From positions 26,885,684 to 26,949,683 of the forward strand of contig OZ035961.1 of the NCBI GenBank assembly GCA_964034945.1: a DNA stretch of 64,000 nucleotides. The letters run 5' to 3'. Origin of the DNA: Chrysopilus asiliformis. Lineage: Eukaryota > Arthropoda > Insecta > Diptera > Rhagionidae. The translations under genes were made by a program, and so were the position numbers. Below, piece by piece: positions 1 through 12,230 of the stretch (position 1 is its first letter; each line of letters starts with the position of its first letter). Below the pieces are notes generated by a model. It was not told the origin of the DNA. It was given only the letters and a program-made list of their open reading frames with translations, and did no database searches.

Positions 1-260
1 TTGCTATGGCCATATATGTCCCTAATTGCATATAGCATAGCCATCCAACTAGTTCGTTAAGGCGTTCTACATTGAAGCCCTAACGGGCGCTAACGAATAT
101 TCAATCTTATATATCTGTGCACATCGATCAGAGAAACGGTAAGAAAATTGAAACGAAAATTTATAGATAAATAAGACTTTTTACCCGTTTGTATTTATAT
201 ATTCTAAAAACATCTATCATTACCAGAGACCGGAAGTTCATGCACTAAAAAAGTCGAATT

Positions 261-830
261 TTTATACTCTATGTGATATATCATATAGGAGTATATTGGA
301 TTTAGTATACCGGTTATAACGCATCGAAACAATCATCGGACACAAAAATGAACTACACCATGGTGTTAGACATGACAAAAGATTTTGATTTCCGATTGTC
401 TGTCTGTCTGTCTGTTCGTCTGTCTGTCTGTTCGTCTGTCTGTCTGTTCGTCTGTCTGTCAGTCTGTTTGTCCGTCTATCTGTTCGTCTGTCTGTCAGTC
501 TGTCTGTCTGTATGTTCGTAAACACCATAAATTTCGAAAGCACTGAGATAGAGACTTGAAATTTTGTATAGTTACGTTTCTCGTAAATGGATAGGCTGAG
601 TTCGGGCAAAATTGGGCCATTGCCGCCCTCCCCCCCACCATACAAACGAGATATTTTAAAAAGCTACAGTTTTTCGTAATTTTCACGAAAACGGTGAGTC
701 ACATTGAAAAGTTTATATAGGTGAAATGTGTTGAGAATCGGATTTTACATAACTCATCCATACATCAAGGTCCAATCGGACCACTCCTTCCCCCTTCTCC
801 TATACAAATGAATTTTTCTAAATAATATTT
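261..830 (+). mobile_element. INE-1/DINE-1-like element, family X copy 1
   Basis: The left end is an imperfect palindrome, TATACTC at 263-269 against GAGTATA at 289-295. It is followed by the family leader (cgcatcgaaacaatcatcgg and onward), a GTCT/GTTC microsatellite (about 398-511), the core GATAGAGACTTGAAATTTTG at 547-566, and a body with the phrase acgaaaacggtgagtcac. This order matches Helentron-related DINE-1 elements as known from Drosophila. No 3' stem-loop is visible, so the right boundary is approximate and the copy may be 3'-truncated. It has no coding potential. Confidence 0.7.
398..511 (+). repeat. Tetranucleotide microsatellite (GTCT/GTTC type)
   Basis: Runs of GTCTGTCT interrupted regularly by GTTC give a 12-bp higher-order unit (GTCTGTCTGTTC) in the first half and become irregular toward 500. 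It is the microsatellite block of family X copy 1. Open frames crossing it are repeat artefacts. Confidence 0.95.
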
Positions 831-840
831 AAAAAAATAT

Positions 841-1990
841 GGCTTTTATACAATTTAAGATATTTTAAGAAGCAAAATAATTTTATTTCTTCTTCATCTT
901 ACACCGCGCTTCAATTGTAGATTTGGTTACTTCAAATTGTTATCGTAACATTTATAAGGTTTTGCTACCATTCACAGAGAAAGTCGTGATAGACTGCAGT
1001 ATCTTTTGGTAAAGTAAGTAATTTGAGTAATTTGAAATAAAAACATTTTACAGATGGAAATTAAATTTAGAAACCTCCGATATTTTACTAAAAGCAACTC
1101 ATATTAAAACTTTTAAATGTGAAATTTAGAATTTCTTTTTTTTCAAACGAGACCTACAAATAAATTTGTTAAAAAAATACTTTTTCTGATCAAACTGATT
1201 TGTAGATTTCGTTTAAAAAAAAAGAAACCGTGTAAACCTTTTACTGCGCACAGGCAATAGAATAGCCACCATTACTGTTATAAATAATATATCATTTAAA
1301 TGGCTTTGCATGTTAAACATAATTTCAACAAAACAAGAAATTATGATTTATTCGTTTCAAATTGTAGCAGGCAATTTCCATCGCCCACTTTCATAAGCCC
1401 AACCCTCAATGCTTAACACAAGAGTCACCTGTGTTGCTGTAGCGGTGTTCAGGTATCTTATAGATAACATCTTGTATATGGAAAACAGGTTGGAATAGTT
1501 GTGAATGTCTCCGTTTGAATGCTTTTGGGCTTTGTAAATTAAGTGCTTCACAAGATATGATTAATGGTCTCGCGACCAAAAAAAAAGTATTGTATGTATT
1601 TTGAAAACGGCTTCTAGGAACAAAAAATTCGTTTTTTGTTTGGAAAAAAATTTCTAATATTAGCAAATGCATTAAAAATCAATATAATGTGAAAATATTT
1701 TTCAACTGAAATTTTTTTTCCTCAGTATTTCTTCTTTTGAGATTAGAGTTGATTACACTAGGAAAAAGCGTCATAACCAAGTTTGTCCTCTCTCGCCTAA
1801 AACATTTTTGGGGTCCTTAAAAATTTATTTGTCAAGCCTTTTTTGTTCGGCGAAAAAATGTTTAAACATATTTTGGGGGACCGAAAATTTGAAAACTATT
1901 TTTTAGGGGATCAATTTTGTGACGCATTTTAAGAGCATGAATTTTCCACCGGTAGTTCCACCGATGGAGGAAGCGAAAAACCCGACATTA
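841..1990. other. No recognisable feature
   Basis: AT-rich sequence with short homopolymer runs. Open frames on the minus strand around 1357-1670 are short, lack any motif I recognise and overlap each other. I see no repeat family here. Confidence 0.6.
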
Positions 1991-2016
1991 GTGTGACGTA
2001 ATTTATAGACGGACCC
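1991..2016 (-). mobile_element. Solo terminus of a GGGnCnGTCnATAAAnTACGTCAC-type element
   Basis: On the minus strand this reads GGGTCCGTCTATAAATTACG then TCACAC. The same terminus appears on the plus strand at 12204-12230 (GGGGCTGTCCATAAAATACG) and, shorter, at 55862-55880. From memory, closely similar sequences are very common ends of short DNA elements in many insect genomes. I cannot assign a superfamily, and no partner end or target duplication is visible. Confidence 0.4.
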
Positions 2017-2047
2017 TTATGTCGTCGAATATCTACAAATGAAAAAA

Positions 2048-2067
2048 TTGCCGCAGGCGAAATTTTT
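2048..2067 (+). repeat. CCGCAGGCGAAA motif copy
   Basis: ttgccgcaggcgaaattttt. One of about 17 copies of a GC-rich motif scattered through the window (consensus GCGCCGCAGGCGAAA). See the findings for the full list. Confidence 0.6.
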
Positions 2068-2204
2068 CAAAACCTAAGCACTACAGGCAATAGCTCCAGA
2101 ATTCGCACCGCGGGTGAGAATTTTCATGTATTGTGAACCATTAAATCGAGAACTCTGAACAAGCCTAAAACGCCTAGACTAAAATCCGCCCTTGACTGCT
2201 TCTT

Positions 2205-2522
2205 TGTGGACAAGTTTTACAAAAATCGTAATTTTATATCAATTTTTGGAAAAGATACAGTAGCTAAAACGGATATCTCCCATATAACTCTTTTGAAAAA
2301 ATACAGTTTTTTGAAAATATCTCGAAACTTACGCGCTTTTGGGTAAAAATGAATATAGCAACATTTAAAGCATATAAAATTTTCCACATTTTTTTCTTCA
2401 ACGGTTTTTACGTATTGCTAACGGTTCTCGAGATATTTGAAAAAATATTTTGTACATATTTTATCCGAAACTAAATATTGCAGAGGAAAGTTTTGTGTTG
2501 ATCACAACTGATATTTTTTCTA
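2205..2522 (+). mobile_element. Family Y element, 3' half (copy 1)
   Basis: The copy begins in the post-core segment (gttttacaaaaatcgtaatt), has one complete body unit (cagttttttgaaaatatctc to ctcgagatatttgaaaaaat) and ends with the family Y 3' module GTTTTGTGTTGATCACAACT at about 2490-2509. TTGTG (2493-2497) can pair with CACAA (2503-2507), and the conserved sequence stops after about ten more bases in a T run. The 5' palindrome, microsatellite and core are missing, so it is 5'-truncated. Confidence 0.7.
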
Positions 2523-4497
2523 CACTGAATTTTAGCAAATAAGACACCTTCTAGGCCATAAACACTCTAATTAACATATGTAATCTAGTCATTAATATGC
2601 TGGAATTGTATTGTAATTATTTAAAACTGAATATGTACTTGCAATGGTTGGTGAATAAATTGATTAATATCAACTCTAAAGTCTATTGTCAACACCATAG
2701 TTTGTCTATCAACAGAGTCGTTTATTCTGTCCACGGTCACATTAGAAAGGTATAAAATCAGGTAGTTGAGTAAATCTTAAAAATGCATAAAACTGGAAAC
2801 TTACTCGAGCCAAATGTATGAAAAAACAGGCAGGCGAAATATGGTAGCCAACATCAAAACATAGCGTAGAGAAGTAAAAGCATTGTCTCGAGTTCAGTTC
2901 AGTAGACATCTGAGAGCGAAAATAAAACACACCCAAAGTGCATAAATTTATGCATGACTTGTTATCTATTTGCTGCAAATGCGTCAATTAATGTTATTTA
3001 AGGCGTAATTTCGTAATGTATTTACTTTTATCTAAAATGTATGCAAACATAGGAAAGCGAATAAAAAAATCTGCTTTTCAGATATATATGCAGCATAGCA
3101 AAACAATACGAGACAAAAATCGTTTGAAGAAGGCATACGAAAGTATTTTGTATACTTGTTGTAGTGCAACTAGAGCTCCCACTTTCAAGTTTTTTTCGTT
3201 GCAAGGTAGGTCTGTCCACCTTTTGAGAGCTCTGTGAATTTCCCAGGTAAATATAGTAGGTATAATTCTAAGGTAAAAAGGGAAGGATTGTCGCGGTTTT
3301 TCGTCTTCTGGAAATATTTTTCTCATTCAGGCTACTGTATTGTTGTGCTGTGTGCTGCCTCACTAACTAGCTTTGGGTTAGCTTTGCTAACTTGGCTAAA
3401 TGTTTTTATGCTGAGCAGTTCCGTGCCGCGTATTCCAGTAGCACTAGCATAGAATCGTAGCATAATATGAATGCAGCCAACCGCGGGCAACCAGAGGAGC
3501 CACAATGTGTTCAGCGGCTTCGCTATTTTTACTCGTTTTATCGTCGCAAACTTTATCGTCGCAACACAAAAAAAGTGGAGTCGAACGGAACCCACTCTTT
3601 TATTTCTGTATGGCCACATCCACTTTTACCACGCCAAACGATTGAATAGTTTATTCAGGAGGTAACTTGGTAAAGGTATGCTCCTTTTTTGCATATTTCT
3701 ACCTTCGAAAAGTCTTTTGGCAGCGCGCGTTTTTTTTTTTGCTATTTCATGTTCCACTCGTTTTGTTATTCCTAAAGGAACAAGCGAAAAGTTTTATAGA
3801 TAGGGAAGTGCATTTAAATTTCTGTGCCACCGATGAGTACGGTGGTGGTTACTTTTCGAAAGTTTTTTGTCTCTGCAGATATTCATGATTTGAGAAGATA
3901 CTTTTTTTTGCCTAAGTTACCTACATGCAATGGTGGATAGTTTGCTTTAGCTCACAACTGGGCTGACTGTTGACTGAATTACAATGGGAAAATTTTAAGA
4001 ATATTTAAAAAAGTTTTACCTGAAATATTGGTAGCAGTGCTGACACTCGACAGCAAATGCAAAATAGCTAGAACGAATCCAATTTTTGAATTATAAAGTT
4101 AAAATAGACGTTAATAGTGATGAGAATGGGAAAAAATCAGTGCCTAAATATTTAGGAAAGCTATTTTGGAGAGTTTTTTTTCCACTACTTTAGTTGTGAA
4201 CTTTCTATATTTTTTGAAATCTATATTTTTTTGCTGAACTTGTAGAAAATATTCCAAGGCACAGGAAAATTCCATGAAAAACTCTTTCCCTAGCCTCCAT
4301 TTTTAATGATTTTTTTGTGAGATTTTTAATAATTTTAAGTTTTTACCTACGCCTGCTTTACTTTATTATGGAAGTAAACTTTTTTTAATTATATAACATT
4401 TTTTTGACATAAAATTTGTTGTTCCGGTCAGCCATATTTTCAAACTCCCACTCATTTTTCTTGCATTGACACAAAATAAATAGGGTCACCCTATTTT
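2523..4497. other. No gene recognised; small direct repeats
   Basis: AT-rich sequence. A 12-bp direct repeat (ttatcgtcgcaa) occurs twice at about 3538-3563. A perfect 9-bp palindrome (aaatagggt/accctattt, 4478-4496) abuts the next mobile element. Several 60-95 codon frames exist on both strands, but none shows a domain, codon bias or splice context that I would call real. Confidence 0.55.
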
Positions 4498-5350
4498 TAC
4501 TTCCCTCTTCTCTAGAGGGAAAGTATTTTATTCATGAAAATTTCTAATCAGTACGAAATCTGTATCAGGGAAAAATAAAAGAATGCCTGTGCATTTGTCT
4601 GGCGGTCTGTCCGTTGTACGTATCTTAACACGTTGGCTACCATGTGAGTCACCGGTGTACATACACTATTGTCATTACCGTCAGTTTCTCAAGTTCCATG
4701 GTTGAGTGCAGTCGCTCGTGCGGTACAAAGGGGGCTTTTTTTGTCCGTTATATTTTATTCGATTCGTTCCTTTTTGTCTGTATTGATCTTGTGTTCACTG
4801 GTGACTCACAAAGTACAGAAATGATTTTTGCGTTTTTCCCAGTGTATACTAGCGGAGTAAGCGTTTTTTTGGCTGGTAGCCAACGTGTTAAATAATTCGA
4901 GAACGCATTGACCTACCGACTTGAAATTTTTTGTTTTACAAAAATCGTAATTTTCTAGCAATTTTTGGTAGTTATCTCGGGTAGGTACCTCCCATACATT
5001 TTTTTTTTTGAAAAAGACGGTTTTTTTGAAAAAAATTCGATATCTATGCGCTTTTGGGAAAATGTGAGTAGAATAAAATTTAAAGGATATAAAAGTTTCT
5101 ACATTTTTTGCTTTACCGATTTTTTTTGTATCACTAACGGTTCTCAACGAATTTGAAAAAAAAAGCGAGAAACTATGCGTTATTATCAAAAAATGTTTAT
5201 GACTATATTCAATGAAAATAAAATTTCATAAATTCTTTCCTTTAACGTTTTCTGAAGATATTTGAAAAAATATTATTTTTTACATTTTTTTTTCCGAAAC
5301 TAAATATTGCAGAGCAAAGTTTTGTGTTGATCACAACAGATATTTTAATA
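4498..5350 (+). mobile_element. Family Y element, near complete (copy 2)
   Basis: The 5' palindrome is ttccctct (4501-4508) against agagggaa (4514-4521), followed by tattttattcatg and the family leader. The microsatellite is reduced to ctggcggtctgtccgt (about 4599-4614). The core gacctaccgacttgaaattt is at 4910-4929. Two degenerate body units follow (landmarks ctatgcg at 5044 and 5173), then the 3' module gttttgtgttgatcacaac at about 5320-5338. About 280 bases between the microsatellite and the core differ from sister copies and may be a later insertion. Confidence 0.72.
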
Positions 5351-6350
5351 TCCGAATTGTTTCTCGATTTCCACATCCATCTCCGATTAAATGAAACTAA
5401 AAACTTCTATATTGAGACCACTGAAAACCACTCATTCTTCTTATAAGGATATGATGACATTAATACAGAAATCAAAGGTAAAAAGTGGTGTGCGATTTTT
5501 CTTAGTTCTAACACAATCTGCAGTCTCTCCTTTCTTATTCGAAAAGTAACAACCAACCAATACTTCGTGTTCAATTCCAGCGATGAGAAACGTAATTGCA
5601 TCGCCTTTTAGACTACGGCAAGCCAAACATTTTCCCAATAAGTGAGCTAAAAAAATGTTTTTTTTCTTTCAAAATACCCCTACCCTCCCCAACAATCTTC
5701 GGTGGTTCAATCTAAGTTTGTCGGTTTCACCGATGCACTTTTTATCCCTTATTCAACAGAGGGTATTCATCCAACGATCCATGAAGGTATTTACAGTACA
5801 ATCAAGTGACTCAAACGGGTTATCCGCATATACCGATGTAACATTGAAGATATGTAGATATTGGAAAAACTTGTTCAGAGAGCATGAAAAATCTTTAAAC
5901 ATCAAAAATCCTGCATAAGAATAACGTCTAACTCGTCTTCGATGCACTTTATTTAGAGTATTTATCATGTTCTTCTGCAATTGCTATTTTCCGCTGCACT
6001 CGAATCGGTCTCGTTGCGCCAGACCTTATTGAATTTGTAATGCATTAAAAGGGACTCTCTTTGCAACATGGAACACGGCGGAGTCGACTTATTTTAGCAT
6101 TGCCTCTAAATGGAGTTTTCTTCTGATAAAGTTTTGTTTTTTCGCCTGGATGATTTTCGCGAAAAAGGAATAAAACGGAATGTTGTATAACAGTTGAAAA
6201 AGGTGGACTTTTATCTTTTTCTCTTCACTTACTATTCACATCACGTTTTGCCCTCATCATTAATTTTAGTAGATGGTAATGGTATTTCCTAATTATGTGA
6301 CGAGATCCATTTTGTGTACTTTTCAAAATCTGTTATGTTTTGCTTTTCTT
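5351..6350. other. No recognisable feature
   Basis: Only short open frames with no motif; no repeat shared with other parts of the window was noticed. Confidence 0.55.
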
Positions 6351-7150
6351 TTTATACTCTATATGAGAATCATATGGAAGTGACTATATTAGATTTAGTA
6401 TACCATTTGTAACGCATCGAACCAATCATCGGACACAAAAGTTAATTACACCAGGGTGTTTGCGATGACAAAAGATTTTGATTTCTACATATCTGTTTGT
6501 CTGTCTGTCCGTGAAAACCATAACTTTCGAAAGGGTTGAGTTAGAGACTTGACATTTTTTGCAGTTGTTTTTTCATAATACCAGGAACCTCAAAATCCCA
6601 CTTTTGCTGATTTTTGGGGAAAAACTAAGTTCACATTATCTTTACAGAGCTTTTCCAGAGTTTTTAAATTCCTGACCTAGAAAGCTAGAACTAAAACTAA
6701 TGCGCGGTAATCGCTGTCACCGATTTTTGAAACGTTGTTTTGAGACACCAGGTGAGGGGTATCGAGGGGAGGGAAAAGTCAGGTCTGTAGTGGAAAAATC
6801 GAAAGCCCTTAGCCCCCTTAGTAATACTGTAAAGTTTCATTAAGATCGGACCACCCAATTCGAAGATACCAGGCGAGGGGTATCGAGGGGAGGGAAAAGT
6901 CAGGTTTGTAGTACAGAAATCGAAAGCCCTCAGCCCCCTTAGTATTACTGTAAAGTTTCATTAAAATCGGACCACCCAATTCGAAGATACCAGGCGAGGG
7001 GTATCGAGGGGGAATTTTCTCAGAGGTGAGACCTGTCTAGATCGATTCCTTGTCCCCGAAAATCCCTTCGTGAAAATCGTTAGGCGGGTTTTCGAGATCG
7101 TTTGTGCAGACAGACAGACAGACATTCCTCGTATTATATTATAGGATATG
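6351..7150 (+). mobile_element. Family X-like element with internal 121-bp tandem repeat (copy 2)
   Basis: It starts with TATACTC and the same leader as copy 1 (cgcatcgaaccaatcatcgg), has a very short microsatellite (about 6491-6510) and the core gagttagagacttgacattt at 6538-6557. After the core it departs from the other copies. It carries a 121-bp tandem repeat, a second GACA microsatellite (about 7109-7125) in the opposite phase, and ends near cattcctcgtattatattat. The right half may belong to a different element joined to a family X left half. Confidence 0.6.
6747..7012 (+). repeat. 121-bp tandem repeat, about 2.2 copies
   Basis: The phrase accaggygaggggtatcgag recurs at 6747, 6868 and 6989, an exact 121-bp spacing. 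The intervening units are highly similar (both contain aaatcgaaagccct and gatcggaccacccaattcga). Confidence 0.92.
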
Positions 7151-8165
7151 GCTAGACTAAATTCTTATACCGGAAAATTGAACCCTATATGATATTTGTA
7201 ATTTTTATTTTAAATTAAATATTTTAATTGTGGTCCTTTTTTTCTGTGTGTGTATACAAAATATTTCGCATGTTTACAGCAACCAATTAAATATTTGAAA
7301 ATTCATTCATTTGGTATTTATTTTTCGATTCAACGAATCAACAGTTTTATTGATTTAACGACACATGTAAGTTTATTTTTGTTAAAATAACAATTTTTTT
7401 TTGTTGAACAAAGATTTCTCTCGAAAAATATTTGTTCCAATTGACAATTTTTTTTGTGATTTTAACAAAAACTTGGTTAATTTAACAATGATTTTATCCA
7501 TATGACAAATTTTTTGTCTGAGTATATCCAAATCCATGGTTTAAAATCTATGGTAAATCGTAAATGCAGTGGAAGATACTGAATTATAATTTAAAATTTT
7601 AGAATGTGAAAACTCGATTTTGGCTGTCGTATAAGTGCAAGAAAAAATGTAGCTCGCCCCCCGCACTCCTTCCATTACTCTGATTTTATTTGAGTGAAAG
7701 CGTGCAAATGTTCAGTAATGAGTTTGACCATACTGTACGATGAAAAATATTTCTATTTTAATTACGATTAATATTATTAATAAATATTCCAAGGGACAAC
7801 AGTTTCGTATAATACTAAAACTGTGAGTTGGATATAAATAAACCACTAAACATGCTATTGGATGCATGATTTTATTAACAATTTTAATTTAAATCTGTCT
7901 GAGAATATTATAGCATAAATTCGTGGTTAATAAATAACTATCGCCAACTAGCTGCCAAGATGTTAACCAATAACCAGATACACGAATTTCCTAAAAAAAC
8001 TATAAGCTGAGTAAAAAAAAAAACAATATTATAGTCTCATCAACATTGCCCACCTTTTTGTAGTTCTAAGTGTACTAAAGATTTTCCTTAACTCATAAAA
8101 TATATGCTTTGTACAATTTTCTTGTTATAAATAAATAACAAAAATCATTTTCAATACAACAAATG
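7151..8165. other. No gene recognised; T-rich degenerate repeats
   Basis: Around 7375-7520 short phrases of the type acaattttttttg/ttgacaattttttttg recur irregularly. Otherwise there is nothing I can name. Confidence 0.5.
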
Positions 8166-8168
8166 TGA

Positions 8169-8279
8169 AAAGCAACACAACCTGGAAAAGAAAAAAAAAC
8201 TTCTATCAACATCAAGGAGGATCCCGGAACGTCGGAGGGGGATCTACTGAATTCATCCACATCAAAGATGTACGAGTGA
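8169..8279 (+). other. Weak candidate coding exon (36-codon open frame)
   Basis: A plus-strand frame between stops at 8166 and 8277 reads as a polar, serine- and acid-rich peptide (including the stretch KEDPGTSEGDLLNSSTSKMY) in a patch GC-richer than its AT-rich surroundings. A second frame through the same DNA is also open and plausible, so composition alone may explain this. No clear splice acceptor was found at the left edge. I do not recognise the peptide. Confidence 0.1.
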
Positions 8280-8570
8280 ATTTCGAAAATGTGCACAAGG
8301 AGCAAAATGGCTAAGAAACCGATTTAACAACGTGGCTCGTGAGAAGGCTACCTTCGTGATTTAAACTATAGAAAAAAATGAAAAAAAAAAATACGAAAAA
8401 CAAGTTATAAGGGAAAATGATAAAAATGCTTGGGCGTAATCAAGAGCAAGGAAGGGCAAAACCGAAGAAAAATAAACTTTTTCTACGTAGCCAGCAACAT
8501 CTTTGCACAGCCACAAAGCATCATAGTGTATATCATTGTAAATCTATATATTGGCAAAAAATTGTTTGAC

Positions 8571-8663
8571 ATGGGCAGCCAATATTCCACTTCGCCCTTG
8601 TCCCCGTCAAGTGGAATGTTTTTCTTTGGAAACCGAAAAAGGTCCGACCCGGTTAGTATATAA
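8571..8663 (+). CDS. Weak candidate first coding exon (MGSQ... frame)
   Basis: An ATG at 8571 opens a 30-codon frame beginning MGSQYSTSPLSPSSG and later FFFGNRKRSDP. Unlike most frames nearby, its codons often end in C or G (TCC, TCG, CCC, CCG). Before the stop at 8661 lies a possible splice donor, G|GTTAGT, with the GT at 8652. A glycine at position 2 followed by S-Q would permit N-myristoylation if this were a true N terminus. This could be the first exon of a gene continuing to the right, but no downstream exon is identifiable. An upstream ATG at 8430 is in the same frame but adds an AT-rich, unconvincing leader. I do not recognise the protein. This is inference from composition only. Confidence 0.12.
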   Translation: MGSQYSTSPLSPSSGMFFFGNRKRSDPVSI

Positions 8664-8669
8664 ATTATA

Positions 8670-10050
8670 AAAAGGGCCTTCTAAACACCCTATAAAGAAC
8701 AACACATGCAGAAAGACGAAATCTGAAAATAAATAAAATTCGATATACGAGTATGTAGATGCGGGTAAACGCAAATATAGAATGATCTCATATCACGATG
8801 GACACAGCATTCTATACGCATATAACTATCTACCTATATTTTTATATCAATTTATAGCATGAAATTGTGATGCCCACGTGTAAACGTTTGCGATCGGAGG
8901 CTACTTCTACGATACACACAATAGGGAAAAACGTAAATGATGAAGAATGTTCTGAGATAACGAATACATAATATGAAAAAGGCGTCTATAGATGTTATAA
9001 AATACGTAGGAAATGGCGTGTCGGATTGCAAATTGTTTTTCTTCTTCGTTCAACGCCTTTACCATTGATTTTAAAAAATTTGTTGTTTTGCGATAATTAA
9101 GTGAAGTCACAAAAATCGGCCCACACCAAATAAGGACATATTTTAAAGGATAAATTATTTTGAAAGCGATTACAACAATTGAAAAAAATTTATCCAATAT
9201 TTGAATTGACAAAACAAAATAAAATTTGAGGTATTAATAGTTGGTACGTGGACCTTAAAAAATCATAACGGCATTTGCACATAGAGACAAAAAAACCCCA
9301 TTTCTGAGGCCTGTTTTTAGGCCCACTACAAATACATTTTTCCCCCCTCTAAATTCTGAGATATGTAATAAGAATTTGAATTGCAAAGCCGTCGAAGGTA
9401 AGGCTTCGTAGGAAAAAAATCACAAAGATGTTGAATAATGAATAAAGTGTATTCTGAACAAAAATATTTAATAAATATGCGCTCCAAAATTGGTCTTAGG
9501 ATCCTCTGCAAGCTAAAATTTTAAACAAATGGCGACGCGACTTAAAATTACACACACAATGCTAGGCGAATAGTAGATAATTTTTTTGTTATTCTTTTAC
9601 CTCCCATAATTAATGCGACTGAAAATGCGCCACAGGGGAAATCATTGGAAATATATGCGCCCACTTATTAAAAAATACGCCGCAGGTAGAAAAAATTAAC
9701 TTACAGCAACCCAAAAACTAAAACCAATTTTTCAAAAAATGAAAGAAATAAAATGTTTGAAAAATTATTAAAAAACCTGGTTTTGAATACCATTTGATAT
9801 GAGTTCCATCAAAAAACAAAATCGTAAAAAAGGATGCTTTTTTACATGCCGGAGATTTCGCATTAAATTTTTAAGACTACTTTTGGAGTATGAAAGAACA
9901 ATTCGTAATAAAAAAAAAGCTTTCAAACGATCATTTTCTTATTTTCCACTATTTTTTTTTCTCTTTTCCTTAAACCTCGTATTTTCAGTTCTTTCTGACG
10001 ATATCTTATTTCTTCTTCTTTTCGTGTATGAAACGACATTTTTGACTTTT
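8670..10050. other. No gene recognised; two copies of the GCCGCAGG motif
   Basis: Motif variants lie at 9625-9640 (atgcgccacaggggaa) and 9676-9691 (tacgccgcaggtagaa). Short frames at 8907-9212 (minus) and 9799-10110 (plus) are AT-rich without motifs. Confidence 0.5.
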
Positions 10051-10054
10051 TGGT

Positions 10055-10810
10055 GGGGTGTCGGGGTTTGGTCCAACCTCTCTCAAATCCGCCAGGAGCC
10101 ACAGCTCTAGCGCTCTTGGTAGTCGAGAAAACCACTATGAAAGAACCGTTAGTTTGCAAGAAAATTGCTAAAATCAACTTTTTCACACTTTAATGAGGAT
10201 ATCTCGAGAACGGATAAAGATAAAAATCGATGGGTAAAATCAAGTAGTGGGAACTATTATTTCCTTTCATTTATTTCTTACATAGCACCATAAAATACCG
10301 TTAGTTTTCGATAAAACCGTTGAAAACCAATTTTTTAGAAATAAAGGTTAATATCGAAAACAATTCGAGATATTTGCAAAAAATATGGCAAAAAAAAAAA
10401 TAAAAAGACAAAAATATGGCAAATATTAATACCTCCAATTTCCTTTATATGAACCACTGTCGAAAAACGCTTACTTTCGAAGTAAAACGCAAAAAAACCA
10501 AATTTAATTTTTTCGTAAATCCAATTTTCGTTTTTCGTGGAACCACGTTTTGAAAATGATTTTTTTGAAAATTTTATTACTCTCAAAATATTGCTGAAAC
10601 GAAAATGTGTTGCCTTAAATTAGTTTCAGCAATAATAGTTCTACAAGAAATTTAAAAAAATGCCCCTTTTTCGAACAGTTTTTCCGCAATTTTCATCAAA
10701 GTTTAAAAGTTGATTATCTGAAAACAACGTTTTGGCGTTTGTTACAAGATAAGAATCAAGGGACGATATGTGAAAAAATTCGATGAATTTTCAATTTTTC
10801 AAAAATATTT
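10055..10810 (+). mobile_element. Family Z repeat, copy 1
   Basis: The left part (ggtttggtccaacctct through gagaaaaccactatgaaa, about 10055-10140) is closely matched at 55598-55681. The following part (ccgttagtttgcaagaaaat, then ctcgagaacggataaagata) is matched at 57755-57860. The body resembles the family Y body in recurrent phrases such as accgttagttttcgataa and ttcgagatatttgcaaaaa. No termini or target duplication are defined, so boundaries are approximate. Confidence 0.55.
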
Positions 10811-12203
10811 TAGATAAATTAAGATTCTATAAATAATTGAAATTTATTTGTATACTTTTTGCCAATATTATGCGTACACTAAGGTAAAAAATGTAATATC
10901 TATAGAAGTCTATATACCACTATATGTAATTTGCTACATCATAGATATTGAGTTTTGCTAAAGGCAGTATTCCTCGTTCCTTTTTAAAAATATATTTTTC
11001 TTATCAATATATCATTATATGATATAATTTTGTTTTTCGTCTTTTCTCAAATGACGCACATGCTCCGGTCATATATCATAAAAATGAACATTTCTCTTCC
11101 ACTTTTCCAAATGACATCTGCCATCAAATATCCATTTAAGGTGAATATATCAAAGAAACAAGAAGAAGAAGAAAAATAAAGCACCACATACTCACAGCTA
11201 CTATAGTCTCCTATACTTTCCGCTAATGCCTCCCTTCTTTTTTGATGATATACGCAAATGTTTCTTTGAATAGCGTTTTAAGGACTTTCGTCTTCCGTGT
11301 GTATACAGCTATAATAGGATATACAAATGCACACAGGTTCTATCATATATAATCTAAAAAGTACTAGAATCAGGAAAAAAATATGAGAAAAAAAACCGTC
11401 ACGATATAACATTTTCTCGTATTTACATACGAAAATGTGTTTTGATTTCCTATGTCATAAGAAAATTTTTCAACTTTAAAAAAAAAAGTTTTAAGGGCAT
11501 TTACTTCTTGTCCTTGCTGAACTCATATGACTGTATGGAGAACCTGTACGAGGACGAATAACAAATGGCAATAAATAAAGTAGGTACTCTATATGTAGTA
11601 CGAATGATTGTATGATTGTTGTCGCCATATTATGCCTTAATCTTTGAAAATATCCACAGGACATTCTGTTGTTTGCAGTGTTCTTAACTGTACAGCGATA
11701 TAATGTGGCCAACATATAGTATACAAAAAATTGAGTGAACATATTCAGAGAATGCCTGTTTTTCCCTTTCATATAGCCTCATAAATTTATGGTCTTGTGT
11801 GGGGCGATTGCATGATGAATATTTATTAAAAATCATTAATGGAAACGCCAACCAATGCTTTGCCGGTCGTTACGATTTCGCTTAAGTTTTCAAAGGTTCT
11901 TTTTTACCTTCTATAACTTAACTTACGAGAAAATGCACCTTTGCTCCAGGGGCTGCTTCAATTTCTTTGGTGTTATCGAATGTTTCTCATAACTTGTTTT
12001 TTTTTTTGCAAAAAAGGGGAAAAACACGAAAAATTCTCGTTGTATGTGGAGTAATGTAAAAAAACATGAGACGTAAAAGCAATTCTACGTCCTACATCGT
12101 AGTAGTAGAGGGACGATACAAGTACTTAAATTGAAAATCTGGTAACCGAAATTAAATATCTAATTTTTGATTGAATAATGTTGATAAAAATTTTAATTGA
12201 TAA
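10811..12203. other. No recognisable feature
   Basis: AT-rich DNA with short A and T runs. A minus-strand frame at 11491-11772 has no recognised motif. Confidence 0.5.
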
Positions 12204-12230
12204 GGGGCTGTCCATAAAATACGTCACGCT
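12204..12230 (+). mobile_element. Solo terminus of a GGGGCTGTCCATAAA-type element
   Basis: ggggctgtccataaaatacg followed by tcacgct. Similar to the minus-strand sequence at 1991-2016 and to agggctgttcataaaacacc at 55861. No partner end is visible downstream. Confidence 0.4.

Noticed and set aside
4806..5189. 127-codon minus-strand frame
   Set aside because: It overlaps the family Y body and consists of AT-rich repeat sequence; no motif.
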